NCBI GenBank assembly: GCA_002104935.1
Contig: MCGT01000014.1
Coordinates: 248,001 to 312,000, forward strand
Source: Hesseltinella vesiculosa
Taxonomy: Eukaryota > Mucoromycota > Mucoromycetes > Mucorales > Cunninghamellaceae
Reading direction: 5' to 3'
DNA: 64,000 nucleotides
The notes beneath the pieces are model-generated. The model worked only from the letters and a program-made list of their open reading frames with translations, made no database searches and was not told where the DNA came from. Numbering within the stretch: position 1 is the first letter of the stretch; the number at the start of each line of letters is the position of its first letter. This document shows, in pieces, positions 22,928 through 36,495 of the stretch. The position numbers and the translations under genes are program-made.

Positions 22928-24554
22928 ATGAGGCATTCCTACGAATCGATTACTGACGATGAAAAGGTATAGACAAAGAAGAAATCACACTGAGCTTTTA
23001 TATTCTTATTCTTTTTTATTATTGTGTGCATGGCGATAGAGTCTTTTGCAAGATCAGTTTGAAGCCTCTCCATTCTTCAACACCAAAGATCAGCTAGCCA
23101 AGCAACCTATCCAACTTGATGTGTTTGACTTTGACTCCACTCTGTTCCTCTCGCCTTCATTAAGCCCGACGATCTGGCACCCAGACCTCATCAACCTCTT
23201 GTTAGACGAAGATAATGTGGGGCCCGGGTGGTGGAAAGACATTCGCTCCCTAGATCTTGGCCCTGCAGCTGAAGCCTCCAAATGGAAAGACTACTGGAAT
23301 GAATCTGTTGTCAAGAAAGCTCGGCGATCGCTGGAAGATCCTACCACCTTGACGATTATTTTGACCGGTCGACGAGCCTTTCCTTTCCAGCCCTTGATCG
23401 AGCGCATGACAGCTTCGCAAGACTTGGCCTTTGGTATCTATGGCCTGCGGCCAGACCCCAACCTGCAAACCCAGAAAAAGCACAGTCAGGATCAATCGAC
23501 TGACAATGACACCCTGTATGGGGCTCCCTCCACGTTTGCCAACACCTTCGACTTCAAAACAGCTTTCTTGCTGAATGTGCTGCACAACATCCCAACCCTC
23601 CGCACAATTCACATGTGGGATGACCGCATCCACCACGTGAAACGCTTCAACGAGTACCTATCCACCATCAAGAAAAAAGGCTTTATCGACCAGGGCCATG
23701 TCACCTTTGTTGAACCGGTCCGGCCACGCTACCGGCCACTCTGGGAATACAACGTTGTGAGCGACATCCTTTCTCGTCATCAGGACAATTGGCAGCTCTA
23801 TGACAAGCAACGACAGTGGAACCGCCGGGCAGCCCAGCTGGATTGGACAAAGGCGCATGATGATCTCAATACAGAACATAATGACAGCGAGCATGCTGGC
23901 TCCGACAGCCTCTTCCTCGGCAACCTGATCTCGCTTCAATCCAACTCGACCAAAGGATTCCCTCCCAAGGAACGAACCCACCTTGTGACCAGCAATAGCC
24001 ACACTATCACTCGCCAGCCTTGTACTTCCTTAACACCGATCGCTTGCAGCACTGTGATTCAGCTCGATGAGGCATCTGCGCTTGCCCTTCGCCAGCTGCT
24101 CGAACCTGCCTACCTCGATAGCCGCCCTACCCACAAGAGATGGATGGACAGCGCTGAACAGCCTACCTGGTTCGGCCATCAGGTCCGGCTTTCGGGCAAG
24201 CCGCTTCGTCCCAACCAGATCAAGAGCGACTTTGGTCAGCAGCTTGGCGACCGCGTGTCGTTCCGCATCACCCAGATATCCTCGTTTGACACTTCGCGCG
24301 GCTTGCTTGTCCAAGTACATGTGACTGGAACCACCAAGACGGATGTGATCTGTGTGCTGCCGCTTGCCTACCTACCCTCGGAAGAGCGACAGCTCTGGCA
24401 TCCCAAGTGGCACGGTCCCTCGGAAGAAGTGAAAGCATGGATTGGCCATGGCACCTTGGCCTACAGCTACCGCTTCGGATTGAAAAACTATGTTCGCCAC
24501 CCACCTCGATTCCCTGCTCAGCACCGACCAGCAAAACGACAACGAGCGCAATGA
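22928..24554 (+). CDS. HAD-superfamily 'Swiss Army Knife RNA repair-like' protein
   Basis: Exons 22928-22966 and 23040-24554 give 517 aa. A first exon (MRHSYESITDDEK) is required because the long frame has no ATG at a sensible start. The HAD catalytic motif is LDVFDFDSTLF (nucleophile D43, acid D45), followed by LTIILTGR (motif II) and MWDDRIHHVKRF (acidic motif near residue 205). WKDYWNE and this motif order match the fungal HAD_SAK family, predicted to act on RNA or polynucleotide phosphates. The C-terminal half is less conserved and ends in a basic tail. Activity has not been shown for the family to my knowledge, so the substrate is unknown. Confidence 0.8.
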
Positions 24555-25591
24555 CTCTCTTTGATCCGCCATTCATGACAGCTTCTCGCCCATGCGCCTT
24601 CTGCTTCTTTATCCCCCTCGACTCCCTGCGGTCTGTTTGAAATAAAACTTTCCATGCCTCCCTTTTTTCCTTTCTAGTGTAATAGCTGTCTGACATAACA
24701 CAAAGTGGCCATTTTATCGTTTACAAAAAGAGCGAGTTGCTCATCTCCCTCGCGCCTCCCTTCTTTTTTTACGCGCACGAGATAAACTTACAGAAACAAA
24801 TTGCTTTTTTGCAGTCCATGACCTGAGTTTATCAATGTCTTTTTTTTTCGAAATTGGATTGCCTCCAATTGGAATGCATATATTACCTTCAACAACTCAT
24901 CATGGAAGACGTTTGCATGGGAGGACCTTGAAGAAGAGGGTACTGAAATAAAAAGCTATGGCACGACTGCACGAGCTTATTGTTTTTATTTAAAAAAAAA
25001 AAAAAAAAGTCAGAGATGTAGATATCCTTAAAAAAAGTCCATGATGCTGCCGAGGTCATTGCAATTCAATACGATCGCTCGTCCACTTTTATTCGACGCC
25101 TTCGTCATCTTTCGAGTAGCTCATTGGGGGTATTTCTGCAAACAAAAAGAAAAAAAAAATGCTAAACACATTTGAGACAGCTGGCTATGTTTTGTTTACG
25201 AAGGAAGGTATTAAGCGTCAACATGGCTAAAAAAAGGTCCTCATTGCTGTCAAAGCTGCTCAGGACGGCATGGGCTCGATGGCGGTTTCAGGGGAACGAT
25301 CTTCACAGTCAGATCATGTAAAGAATCGTCGTTTCTGTGGAACTAGGAAATGGAAAACGAAATTGGACGCCTGAATCTCCTTTTCGTCGCTCTGGCAGCC
25401 ATTTCGCACCAGGATAGGAATAATGTAAAAAAGAGATGGTGTGGCAGAGACAAGGAGAAAAAAAAATGCGGGATACAAAAAAAGCACCACGCTGGCGTTT
25501 TTTTGTCTTCTTTTCCTTCCTTTCCACTTTTCTTCTTTTTTTTCGCCCATTTTGATTGGACGCATCGGCCGTTAGCATCTTGTTTTCCCAA
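24555..25591. other. Intergenic, HAD gene to formin
   Basis: No convincing gene. A possible short minus-strand terminal exon near 25095-25140 reads PMSYSKDDEGVE then stop, behind an acceptor-like CAG. A 32-codon basic plus-strand frame starts at 25222 in good context. Neither can be linked to other exons. The last ~100 bases are the pyrimidine-rich formin leader. Confidence 0.35.
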
Positions 25592-28500
25592 ATGAGTGGG
25601 AGCAAACCATTTCGAAAGCGCAGTGCGTCCGTCAATCAGCTCCAGCCTCGCCTTCCTCTTGTGCTGTCTCGACCTTTGAAATCGACGTTGGCGCAACCCA
25701 ATCTATCGTCCACAATTCAAGGCAATGCTACATTTGTCTCTTCTCATGATGACGAGAGCGATATTGAAGTTGAAAGGATGCCTAATCTCATCCAACGCCG
25801 CAACGCCACAACCATCGTCCGCCCTGAAACTCCTGAACGTCCCCCTGATGAAGAAATCGAGCGACGTTTCCATGACGCTGCTGTGCGTTTCAGGGTATCC
25901 ATGAAAGCAGAGTGACTGACTCTCTCTTTTTTTATTTTGTAGAATCGTCTTGAGCTGGACCTGATTGATATACCCAAACTACCAGTCGATAACAAGTGGT
26001 GGATCCTTTGCAATGAAAGTCAGTTTACAAAGCTTGGCACCATTATCAACAACAAAAACAAGTCAAAATCCAAAAAACATCGGTTATCACAACAACCAAA
26101 ACGACGATCGCCCACCTACTACATTGACTTATTCTTGAACAATCAAAGGGACGCCAAAACAACGCTTGACTTGGTCACCGATGTGGGTCAACAACTGCAA
26201 ACCATGCCTATTGGGTAAAGTGGCTGGGATTTCACCGCTGGGAAATTAAAAAAAGGAGGCGACAGGAAAATTAAACTTTTTTTTTTCTTGTTTCATAAAG
26301 ATGGGTGCGCAAGTTTATTGAAGAGCGTGGCATGCAAATCATTGGCAATGAGCTAGCCGCCATCAACAAAGATCCAGCAAGGTAAGGTTCAAAATAGTCT
26401 CTTTCACCAAAGCTTGTGACCTCACCTTTTTTTTTTTTTTTATGATTATACTAAAAGGGGTCACCAAACGTGCCAAATCGAACTGGAAGTCATCAAATGC
26501 CTCAAAGCGATGATGAATAATGTGGTAGGACCTGTCCCGAAATAAGAGGAATGGATACCCTTACCATTGCTTTCTGTTTTAGTATGGTATTCAAGAAACC
26601 CTCAATAGCTCGCTGTATGTCGACAATTTGGCCCTCTCCATGGTCTCACCTTATGTGGCTGCAAGGAGGATTGCATGTGATACCCTGACCTTTCTGTGCT
26701 ATTGTGACATCCCCACGGGTCATACGATGGTCTTGCAAGCCATGGAGGTGCTGCGCGGCTATGACGGTAACGTATATGGCCGCTTTGACTCTTGGCTACG
26801 ATCTGTCGATGAAGCTCTCAATGGCCGTGGCAAAATGGGTTCTCTTGTGGGCGTCAACAAAGATTTACTACTCAAGGACGGCAACAAAGATCCCGATACC
26901 TTGCTGATGGAATACTCGGTAATGCGGTTTCCTCGCTCGACAGGATGAATCTCATGCCTCTTTCTACTTTTAGTTGGCCAATATCCTGCTCATCAATGCT
27001 ATCACTGACCCGGAAATCTTGGAGGACTTGTCGGTACGGGTGTCGCTGCGCAACCAATTGCATCATGGCGGCATTGACCAGATTCTGGAGAAAATGGCCT
27101 TGTTCAACAACGAACTACTCAATCGCAAGATCGACGAGTTCTGGGACTGGGAAGAAAACGACAACGAGCTGGTCTTTGGCAGCCTCGAAATCAACGACGC
27201 CGTCGATCCCAAGGATCTGATGGACCGCATTGTCGCTTCTATCTATGGCACCCGAGGTTACGAGTTTTTCCATAGCATCCTCCAACACTTGTTGATGATC
27301 CAATGTGACCCTGGCAAACGGTAAGCCAAAAAAAAAAAAAAAAATAGAAGCACTGACCTTTTTTATTTCTCGACCAACAACAGCGACCGCTATTACCAAC
27401 TGATCGATGCCGTGGTGAATCAAATTGTCCTGGACCGAAAAGGCATGCCCAACGATTTCTCTTCCACCTACGGCATCACCGTAGATGAACTGATGAAAAA
27501 GTTTGAAGAGAATGATAAGCTGGAAGTTGCCATCAAAGAAGCCAACGATGCAAAAGAGCAAGCTGCCGAAGCCGTCGAGCGGGAAACTCGGCTACGCGAA
27601 CAAGTTGATTTGAAAGCAGGTAAAACAAGAAACAGACGGGAAAAAAAATGTAGCCTCATGTAATTACTTTCCAGGCGGTTTGGTTGGTCAACTGAAACTG
27701 AAAAACGAATCATTGGAACGAACACTTCGGATCGCAAACCAAACAAACACGATGCTACAACAGCGCTTGAGCGACTTGGAGCTTGAATACCAACATACCC
27801 TGGATGCAATGGATTCTCAAGCCAAGCGATTATACGATACGCTGCGCCAGCTGACGGAGTATGGGTCGCCCACCGCCCCCAAACGCCATCGCCTTCTTCG
27901 TGGCAATAACCCCAAGAAGCAGCATCGTGAATTGGAAATCAGCAAGTTGCGGCGCAACTCAGCTCTGCCCTCTCTGACCATCCCCACCGATCCCGATACC
28001 CTCTCTCCTCGCCAGCTGCAGAGCAAGTCATCCGTGCCCCAACGCATGTCCCTGCCACCTCCTGCCCCTGGCTCATCCTCAACGACCATACCCGATCAGC
28101 ATCGTCAGCTGGCCACCAAGACCACCTCACCCTTGATCTCGGATTCCTTCAAGCAGTCACTACGTTCAAAAATCGAAAGCACCGTCAGCAGCTTTGTACG
28201 CCGCTCCACGTCACAGGACTCCAAGAAAAGCAACGCTTCTACCTCCACCTCCACCGTCACCTCCATCCCCAAAAAGAATCTCTCGCCTTCTACCGGTGCA
28301 CCCGCCAAATTGGCTGCCTCACCATTGGACACCCCTCCCTGGGCTGACTCGCCCTACTCGCTGAATGCCCCCTGGGACTCCAACCCCTCGTTGACCTTGC
28401 CCACGACTCAGACCGATGATGAATCCTTGCCGGATACGACATGTTTATCTCCATCTTCCCCAACCCCTTCTGCATTATTGATCTCGCCGTTCGAGTCCAA

Positions 28501-29787
28501 CATCACCTTGCCAACCCCCTCTGCCGAAAACACGCAACCCCAATCCCCAAGCCTGTCAGCATCCATCCCGCCGCCGCCGCCACCTCCACCCATTCCAAGT
28601 AAGTGTGCCTTTCTTTTCCTCGTTGCGAAGGAGAGCAGTGGTTCACTCTTTCTTTGTTTTTATATATCTAACTTAGAATCCATATTGGAAACTGCAAGAA
28701 AATCCGTCGACGTAGGTTATGTATGTTTACTGACTGCCGGTATCCCGCCTGTGACAAAAGGAGAGCCGGCAACCGCATCTCATCCTCCTCCCCCTCCGCC
28801 GCCGCCACCACCTCCACCACCTCCTCCTCCCCCTCCTCCACCACCTCCACCTCCACCACCCCCACCACCTTCTTCCATCGTATTTGATTTGGTCAGTTCA
28901 ACCTCGGATTCCACCGTGACAAGCGGCACAATGACGCCGACACCGCCACCCCCACCGCCTTTTCTTGGGCTGACCAATCGAAAATCAAGCTCGTTCCAAG
29001 CCAAGCAAAAACTCAAGTTTGTGGAATGGGAAAAATTAAACATGATCAAGCTGAACAAAACCCTCTGGAACCACCTAGACCGCGAGCTCGCTGTGGATTC
29101 CACCGAGGCCCTGGATCAGATGGTCGAGCTACGCCTAGCCCAAGCCGGTGTGTATGAAGAAGTCGAGCGGGTGTTTGCCCAGAAACCTGCCCTGCAGTTA
29201 CCCCACCTGCGTCAAAAACACCAGGTACATGCACTGGATCCCAAAAAGGCCAACAATCTCAGTAAGTATTACCCTTCTGATACATAGCCCTTCTTACTCC
29301 TCTTTTCTTCAGACATCTTCATCACCAGCATCACCAAGAAAATCCCTTTTGACAGCATTGGGCCACGCCTTGTCAGCATGGATTCTTACTTTGATGACGA
29401 ACGGATCCTAACAAACTTGATCAAATTCGTACCTACCCCCGAAGAATGCGGCAAGCTCTCCACCTATATGACAGCCACTCCTGCAGAACTCTTGGACTTG
29501 TCTGTCCCGGACAAGTTTTGTTTAGAGGTAATCGCTTAAAATGACAAGCAGCCAATACGTAGCTTGCTGACGCTTTGCTTTGCCTCAGCTCATGAAAATC
29601 CCAAGGATCAAGGATCGCCTCGAATGCATGCTCTTCCGCACCAATTTTTGGGAACGGCACCACACCCTTCACCAGCAAATGACTGCCGTGTACGAGGCGT
29701 CCCTAGCATTGCAGAATGCAAATAACTTTAAGCGGTTGCTGCACGTAAGCTGATGTTACCAGGCTCATGACCACGTTGTCCCACGCC

Positions 29788-29822
<35 letters not shown>

Positions 29823-31514
29823 TTTCTTGATAGCTCATTCTCCTGCTGGGTAACTTTTTGAATGGTCAGACGTACCGAGGTGGCGCTTTTGGCTTTACCA
29901 TCAGTAGCATTAACAAGGTAACTTGGGCTTGAAACCTTAGCCGTTATGCCGGCAGCACTCATTTCCGTTTGTTTTTTTTTTTTTTTTTTTTGCTAGCTTG
30001 TCGACACCAAAGGTGCCACCAATAGCATCACTTTTCTCCACTTTTTGGTCGATACCGTGGAGGGGCATTTCCCAGAGATGTGCAACTTTTTGGAAGAATT
30101 GGAAGACTGCGGTCGTGCCTATAAAGGTAGCAGACAATGCTTGCTGGGTGCATGACGACTGATACACTGTCTCCTTTCTCGATTTATTCTTCACTAGTGA
30201 CTCGTGCTGAAATGAACAGCGAATTCCAAGAATTGGAAAATGGCCTGGGCATGCTCGATCAAGAACTGAAATACCATGCCAAGACGCTGTCGTCATTTGA
30301 TCAGTTTGGTCATGTCATGAACCTGTTCTTCAGCGACGCCACACAGCAATTCAAGCGGATGTATCTTCTCCGTGACAAGATGACCGAGAACTATGGAACT
30401 GTGGTGCGGCATTTTGGCGAAGACCCCGTCGTCATGCCACCCGATGACTTTTTTGCAATCTTCAAGACGTTTACCTCCAGCTGGGAGGTAGGTGTTTTTT
30501 CTTCTTCTTCTCCGACATTGACATTGGCAAAGGTATTGACATGCTACTTTTCTTTAGAAATGCTCCATGGATGCTAGGCTCATCCGGGAAAAGAAGGACC
30601 AACAGGAAAAACAAAAGCTCCGTGAACGTGAACGTCGAACAAGGAAACGAAGCGGCTCCATGGCCAAATTCAAGGGTGTTGACACCACTGACAGTAAGTT
30701 TTTTTTTGTACTACTTGATCCGTCAAGGCAGCAGTATTTACAGTATCTCATTTGTCACTGCTTGTAGTTGCCAGCGCCGACCAGGAGAAATCTATCATGG
30801 ACAGCCTTATGGAAAAGCTGCGTACAGGCACACTGGAATCCAAAACCCGACGCCGCAACGAACGAGCACGCCGCCAAAGATCCGTCAGTATCCAATCACT
30901 GCAAGCCGAAGCCATCTCGATTCGCGCTCAACGGATGCTATCCTCCATGCAAAACGACAGCGAATACTCGCCGTCCAATACCACTACCCCTGTCACGCCG
31001 CTGACCTTGGACACCTCTTTGACCACCTCGATTTTATCCTCGGCAGCTGTGACTCCAACCACACCCAAGCATTTGCCTCCACTCACCCCGCTGCATCACC
31101 ATCCTTCCTTGTCACATCACCCATCACTGCATCCTCACCATCATTCCTCATTCCCGCGCAAAGACCTCCGGCTCTCCATCAAGTACCCGGCCGCCGATGT
31201 GGAACGCGGCCCTGCATCTGCTCCTTTGAAGCCCCCCTTGGAATTTGACCTACATCCACCTACCTCAGCACCTGTCGTAAGTCCCAGCCGGGAAGGACCT
31301 TACCAAAGATGCTTACCACCCTTTTTTTTTTTCTTTGTCTCAGGCCAATCCGCCTACCCCTGTGGCTCTTACTATGGCTCAACATCGATCTACCTCACAA
31401 TCTACTCGATTGATACGGACAAGAAAGACCAGCAAGCGGCCCATGGTGTTTGATCGGTCACGCGTGACCAGACGTGCAACGGTCAGCAAAGGCAGCGCAT
31501 TCGAGGAAGAGTGA
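25592..31514 (+). CDS. Formin (Bni1/SepA-type actin nucleator)
   Basis: Seventeen exons (25592-25894, 25943-26214, 26301-26381, 26458-26524, 26583-26918, 26974-27320, 27384-27619, 27675-28598, 28677-29261, 29313-29527, 29589-29744, 29834-29917, 29997-30126, 30198-30487, 30558-30693, 30768-31276, 31344-31514) give 1613 aa, all junctions in frame. Order: GTPase-binding domain; FH3 (TGHTMVLQAME to the NQLHHGG repeat); a coiled coil (~470-560); Ser/Pro linker; FH1 with poly-Pro blocks near 28570-28595, 28785-28870 and 28945-28965; FH2 (~965-1370, with LLLGNFLNGQTYRGGAFGF); and DAD (MDSLMEKLRTG, ~1400). Rho-GTP releases GBD-DAD autoinhibition; the FH2 dimer nucleates actin cables for polar tip growth, with profilin-actin supplied by FH1. 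Intron 11 contains a 33-base T run. Confidence 0.95.
29789..29821 (+). repeat. 33-base poly-T run inside a formin intron
   Basis: An uninterrupted T run lies in the 89-bp intron between formin exons 11 and 12, just upstream of the acceptor TTCTTGATAG. It is the clearest example of the T-tracts seen in many introns here. Confidence 0.8.
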
Positions 31515-31725
31515 TCACCCCGTGTATACATTATTATCATTTTTTTTATTTGTGATTCCCACTATTATGTTATTCCATTCTACTTTTATCACGTTTATGA
31601 ACTAGCCATTGGTCCATTTTTATTTTAGTTTCTTTCTGTAATTATGCGTACAGTGTTACATTGCTTTCGCACACAAACTTTATCAAAGGTTTTTTTTTTA
31701 TCTTTATTCACAGACAGAAACGATT

Positions 31726-34700
31726 TTAAAACTTCACTTCGGCAACTTGACGCCAGTACGTAATGAATTTCTGCAGGAGGTTCTTGTCGCTGACGGGGCT
31801 GGCCTCGGTCAGGCTGGGGGCGATGAGACTTGTGTGTTTAGTAGACCAGATAGGCATGGAGGCTTCGTTACCCAGGTTGCTGAAGAAGGACAGGAGCCGG
31901 TAGGCAGGGTTAGTGTCATCTTTGGAAAGAGCCTCGGTCCATTGTTCAAGAGGAACGGTTTCAAATTCTAGACCACAAGCTCTGGTGGCTTCCAGTACGG
32001 CCGCCCAGTTTGTTCTTTGAGGATTGACAACGTGGAAAGGATTGTGTTCCTGTTTGCTGGGAGGAGTTAATGGGCCATTTGTTTCCTTGTCCCAACAGCA
32101 GGACATAATTTCATTGATAGCCCTGGCAGCATAATCCACTGGGAGCCAATCGATCAGCATATCAAGATCAGGCATCTACCATGGAAAAAAAAAAAAAAAA
32201 AAAAGGTTAAGCTGGCACCACTGGCTGGTCCTTTTTTGTCCTTACCTTGTGCATGACGCCAGCACCACCGACAAACATCAACGAGAATTGTTCAGTGTAG
32301 TTCCAAACGCCATGTTTAGTGTCACCGCAGATTTGGCCAACCCGTTCCACGACGGCGGGGAAGTTCTTTTCGGTGGCAAGGTAGTGGAAGAGATGCTCGC
32401 ACAGGAACTTGGACTCGGCATAGCCGATGGGCATCGCACATTTGCTGGGGTCGTCGGGGAGGATCGATTCGGGAATGATGGGGGTACCGTCGTCTGCCGT
32501 TTGGCCAGAAATCCAAGCACAGGTGGCACTGACACTGCTGAGCGTATGAATGTGCATGGCTGGTCGGCTGGGGCCCCGGTAGGCAAACTTGAGCAGGCGG
32601 TACATGCCTTGGATACACGTGCGGTCAAAGTGCTCGAGCGGCTGGTTAAAGTCCAAGAGCCAGGCGCTGTGAAGGATGATAGTGATTTCGGATTTTAGCT
32701 GGTTGAACTGCTGCTCAGAGAACCCGAGCATGTCATCATCCAGGTTCATGGGGAATGCCTGCACGTTCTTGTTCGCCAAGGCTTGGTGCAAGAGCTCAGT
32801 GTTCAATTGGCGGTCATGGAATGCCTTGACCAATCTTTCGGTCGCCGCCGCGGGAGTCTTTGCACGGACCAAGCAGTACACTTTGGTGTTTTTGTTGCGC
32901 GTGAGAAGATCCTCGAGCGTAAAGGAGCCGATGGAACCGGTAACACCGGTGAGCAAATACACAGGTTCAGTGCCCTGAGGGTACTTTGCCTTGATGACTT
33001 CAAAGTCTTTGTAGGCGAGGTCCTTGTAGTGCTGGGTGAGCTTCTTGGTGGCTTCATAACCAGTGGGGTCGTCGTTGTTGGAGGAGGTGGATTGCAGGGC
33101 GTTTACGAGGCTGTTAATGGTAGGGAATTTGTACATCAGGTTTTGAGGGACGTCGTCGAACCAGTTCAGCATGCGGTTGCGGAGCTGGGTGATCAACAGC
33201 GAGTTGAGACCGTAATCAAACAACGAGTCGTCGCTGTGCTCTTCGATAAAGGAGGCAGGCTTTTCCATGACATCAGCCGTGGCTTGGATCAAGTGATTCT
33301 TCAGTGTAGCTGCAGACATGGACTAAATAAAAAAGCAAACAACAAAATGAGTGTGCTATGACTTTGGGGCAGTGCGTTCTTGTTCTTACCTTGCCGTCAA
33401 GTTTTTCGTTAGCATCATCCGATCCTGATCCCTTTGAAAAGCTATCATACAACTGGTTGATGGTGTCAGCAAATTGGGCCATCACCAATTTGCGTTTAGC
33501 AGTGCCTACGGCAAAATAATAAATAATAATATTATTAATAATTCTGGAGGGGCCCTTCGGCTTGCGCGACGGTTATTTTGATGGTTTACCTTTGTCAGTT
33601 GAAGGCATGCGGCTGTTGAATGGCAGAATGTAAATCAATTGCTTGAGGACCTTGGCATGATTCGGGCACATTTCATTGACTTTGTTGGCCGCATTATGAA
33701 CTACCAGAAAAATGAGGTCAACTTGATGGTCAAAAAAAAAAAAAAAGGACGGGAGAGGCGGTGAATAAAAAACATACCAAGCTGGATGATTTCATGGGGC
33801 GTGTGCTTCATGGCTTCATCAATGTTCAGCTGCACCAAAGCCAACGTGGCAGGTCGATCTGATCCACAAACAACGGCTTGATCAATGATAGGACATTCAC
33901 GGAAGGTGGCTTCCATGGGGATTGGGTTCGTCTTTTCACCGTTTTCACTAAGAATATAAAAAAAAAACCCCTTTTGCGTGAGACACGTCGGCGTTTTAAC
34001 AGGAGCCGCACTTACAATACAATGGTGTCATCCCGGCGGCCAAAGTATTTGTAGTAGCTAGGGAATTCACTTTTGATAAAGAGATCGTTACTGTCGAAAC
34101 CGCCATCGGGGCGGTTGGTTACACCAGTGGCTAACGTAGGACAACTACCCTTGACGGCCAGGTGATAAAGCTTTTCGCCGTTGCGCGTTTCCATTTGAGC
34201 GTCTTCCCAGATCACATAATCTTTGACCGTGGGCAGCGGTCTCAGCCCTGTGACATTCTGGGGGTCCACCATGGAGGCAGCCATGAACCCGTTAATCTCT
34301 ATTTTTCAAGTAAAAAAGGAATGAGATCTGATCTTTTTCTTTTTTTATATACCTGTTGAGCCATAGAGAGAGCAGAGATTCATGCTGGTGTGATGGGTAA
34401 GGTAGGCGGCAATGTTATCTTTCACGGGGGCGCCACCAAACATCAAGTTCTTGAGATGTTGGAAAGAGCTGGCATTATTCCATTCAGCGGGGCAGTCAGG
34501 TTCTTGCAAGCGCATGACCATATGCTCGACCATGATGGGAGGTATCAAAGCGCCGGTCACTTTTTGGTTGTGTAGGGTTTTGAAGATCGTATCTACAGTA
34601 GGAGGGAAGGTTTCATGCAAAACCAATGAAAACCCAGCGCGGATGCATGACATCAGCGGGAACAACCCAGCAAGATGAAACCTGAGATGAAAAAAGAAAA

Positions 34701-35434
34701 GTCAGCCGTCGCGCTATTTTTTTTTTTTTTTTTTTTTACATGGGGCAGCCGCTGAGAAACAAGTCATGGCTGTCGTAGGGCACCTTGTGTTCGTCCAAGG
34801 CAGAGGTGACAGTGGTTGAAATATAACAGACATAGCGGTCGCTAAAGTGGATAGGCTTGGGGAAGTTGGTGGAGCCAGAGCTGTGGATGATCATTGAGAT
34901 TTCTTCGGTGTCGGTTGGCTGGGCCATTGGCAGTTGGTCGACACCGTCTAATTTGGCATTGGTCAAGGCTTTCATGTCCAAGGGTTCCATAGCTAACACG
35001 TGGCATGGATGGGCGGCATTCTGTGCAACTTCACTGGCCACGCTACCATACTTGGGATGAGCCAGAATCAAAGTGCAATGGGTTTCTTTTAGCAAGTGAT
35101 CCATGGCCGGTGCAGAATTGCGAGGAGACATGCACATGGTCGTCACCTTGAGTCTAAGGAAAGCAAAGATCCAGATTGGAAAGTCGATACATTGATCAGA
35201 GAGAATGGAAACCACTGGGCGCTTCTGAGATGGACCGGGAGTCAATGACTTGACGGTTGGCAGTAGCTTCAGAGCTAAAGCTTTCGAGGCATGGGCGACT
35301 TGACCAAACGTATAGCTATTAACCATTTCACCTTCAACGCCGACAGTCTTGATAAACTCTTCATCTCTGAACTTTTCTGTTTGTTCATCGATATAGCGTA
35401 CGATACTGTCAAATTTGCTGCTTTCCATTGTCAT
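31726..35434 (-). CDS. NRPS-like carboxylic acid reductase, A-T-R (copy 1)
   Basis: Exons 35434-34740, 34681-34353, 34298-34016, 33947-33778, 33700-33590, 33505-33390, 33322-32246 and 32175-31726 give 1076 aa. Adenylation domain: A3 motif IIHSSGSTNFPKP, NLMFGGAPV, and LYGSTE; hinge/A8 region FGRRDDTIVLENGEK. Carrier domain: DYGLNSLL with phosphopantetheine Ser609. Thioester reductase: TGVTGSIG NADPH motif (~693-700) and SDR catalytic GYAESK. There is no condensation domain, so the enzyme should load a carboxylic acid as its AMP ester, pass it to the carrier arm, and release it as an aldehyde (or alcohol). It is too short for and unlike LYS2. Substrate unknown. Downstream partner of a tandem pair. 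A 452-bp reductase tract is nearly identical to copy 2. Confidence 0.88.
32523..32974. repeat. Gene-conversion-like tract, copy 1
   Basis: Aligned without gaps to 37286-37737 (constant offset 4763). I count five mismatches in 452 bp, whereas the flanks in the same two genes differ at roughly a quarter or more of positions. The tract encodes the N-terminal two thirds of the reductase Rossmann domain. Confidence 0.75.
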
Positions 35435-36495
35435 GAAAATTTAAAAAAAAAATGTAGGTGAAAAAAAGAAGATTACGATCGCTGCGCCTGCCAAGTTTTT
35501 AAAAGCAAGACCGCTGCATGAACGCTTGAACGCTTTTTCCGCTAAAACAAGGCAAACATTCCCTGAGGAATAAACTAAACCCGGCATCTCATGCGATGGC
35601 GTACAGCAAGCGTTCCGTCGTGCAGCTTCTTTTCAAACGTCCCTTCGCATCACTTCTATCCCTTCCCATCTTTTCCCCTTCTCATCTTTTCCTATAAAGA
35701 CCCTGTGGATGGACCAGTTCCCACGGTTTTAGAACCTCCCCTTTTTTTAAGGGTCTGTGGGTAAGGATAATAATAAAATGAAAAAAGATGATAAATAAAA
35801 ATTGAAGGCGCGCAATGTTTCGAAGGTGGACAGAACCTGCCTGCGGCGTTTTTCGCACTTTGAAACTTGTACTACAAAAAATTTCGAGCCGGGTATAGAT
35901 TTTGGCGTCATTCTGATCGAGGAACGATCATTCAGGATAACATGCTTCTTTAAATTTGCATGATTGAAATAGTTAGCCGTTAATAAAGGATATTGATCGA
36001 ATAAAGGAAAAATAGTATTTGCAAATTGAGTTCGATCAGTGCTCTGGCGTATGGAAAAAAAAAAAAGGACTCAAGTTCCAAAAGAAAGGCCCTTGGTGCA
36101 TTGACAGGGCAGCATGACACTGATGTGTATCAATTGGAATCCTTTGGTGGTGTTTCCCATGCTAATTGGCTACATGCATTCTCTGGCGTGAATTTTCTGC
36201 CGATTATGACGCACGCGGATGGACGTCAGGCAAGAGAGGGGTGTCGGTTTATCAATTTTGCCATGCAAACCTCCGTCGGCAACCAGACAATGGAAGCACC
36301 ACGTTCATCTTACTTCATTGGCTTGCGTTTCAGATGGAACAACCCCACGGAAAAACAATATCCTCTTCAAGTAGCTCCCGTTGTTACCCGTATGTTTATT
36401 TCTCGTGCAGTAAGATAGAAAACGAGAGGACGGCTGGCACTCATCCAGAGAATCCCCCGGTTTTATTCAACTGTTCAAAGCAAAAAGAGATAAAA
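35435..36495. other. Intergenic between the tandem reductases
   Basis: About 1.06 kb holding the promoter of copy 1 and the 3' UTR of copy 2. Plus-strand frames at 36026-36873 overlap the end of copy 2 and are shadows. No other gene seen. Confidence 0.5.

Noticed and set aside
28686..28770. Extra formin intron starting GTAGGT
   Set aside because: Any nearby acceptor breaks the frame; the segment is open and kept as coding.
28780..28870. Proline-codon (CCN) repeats as a microsatellite or CRISPR-like array
   Set aside because: They encode the FH1 poly-proline region of the formin; no spaced direct repeats are present. I found no CRISPR array in the window.
28780..29103. Poly-glycine minus-strand frame
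   Set aside because: The reverse complement of the formin FH1 segment.
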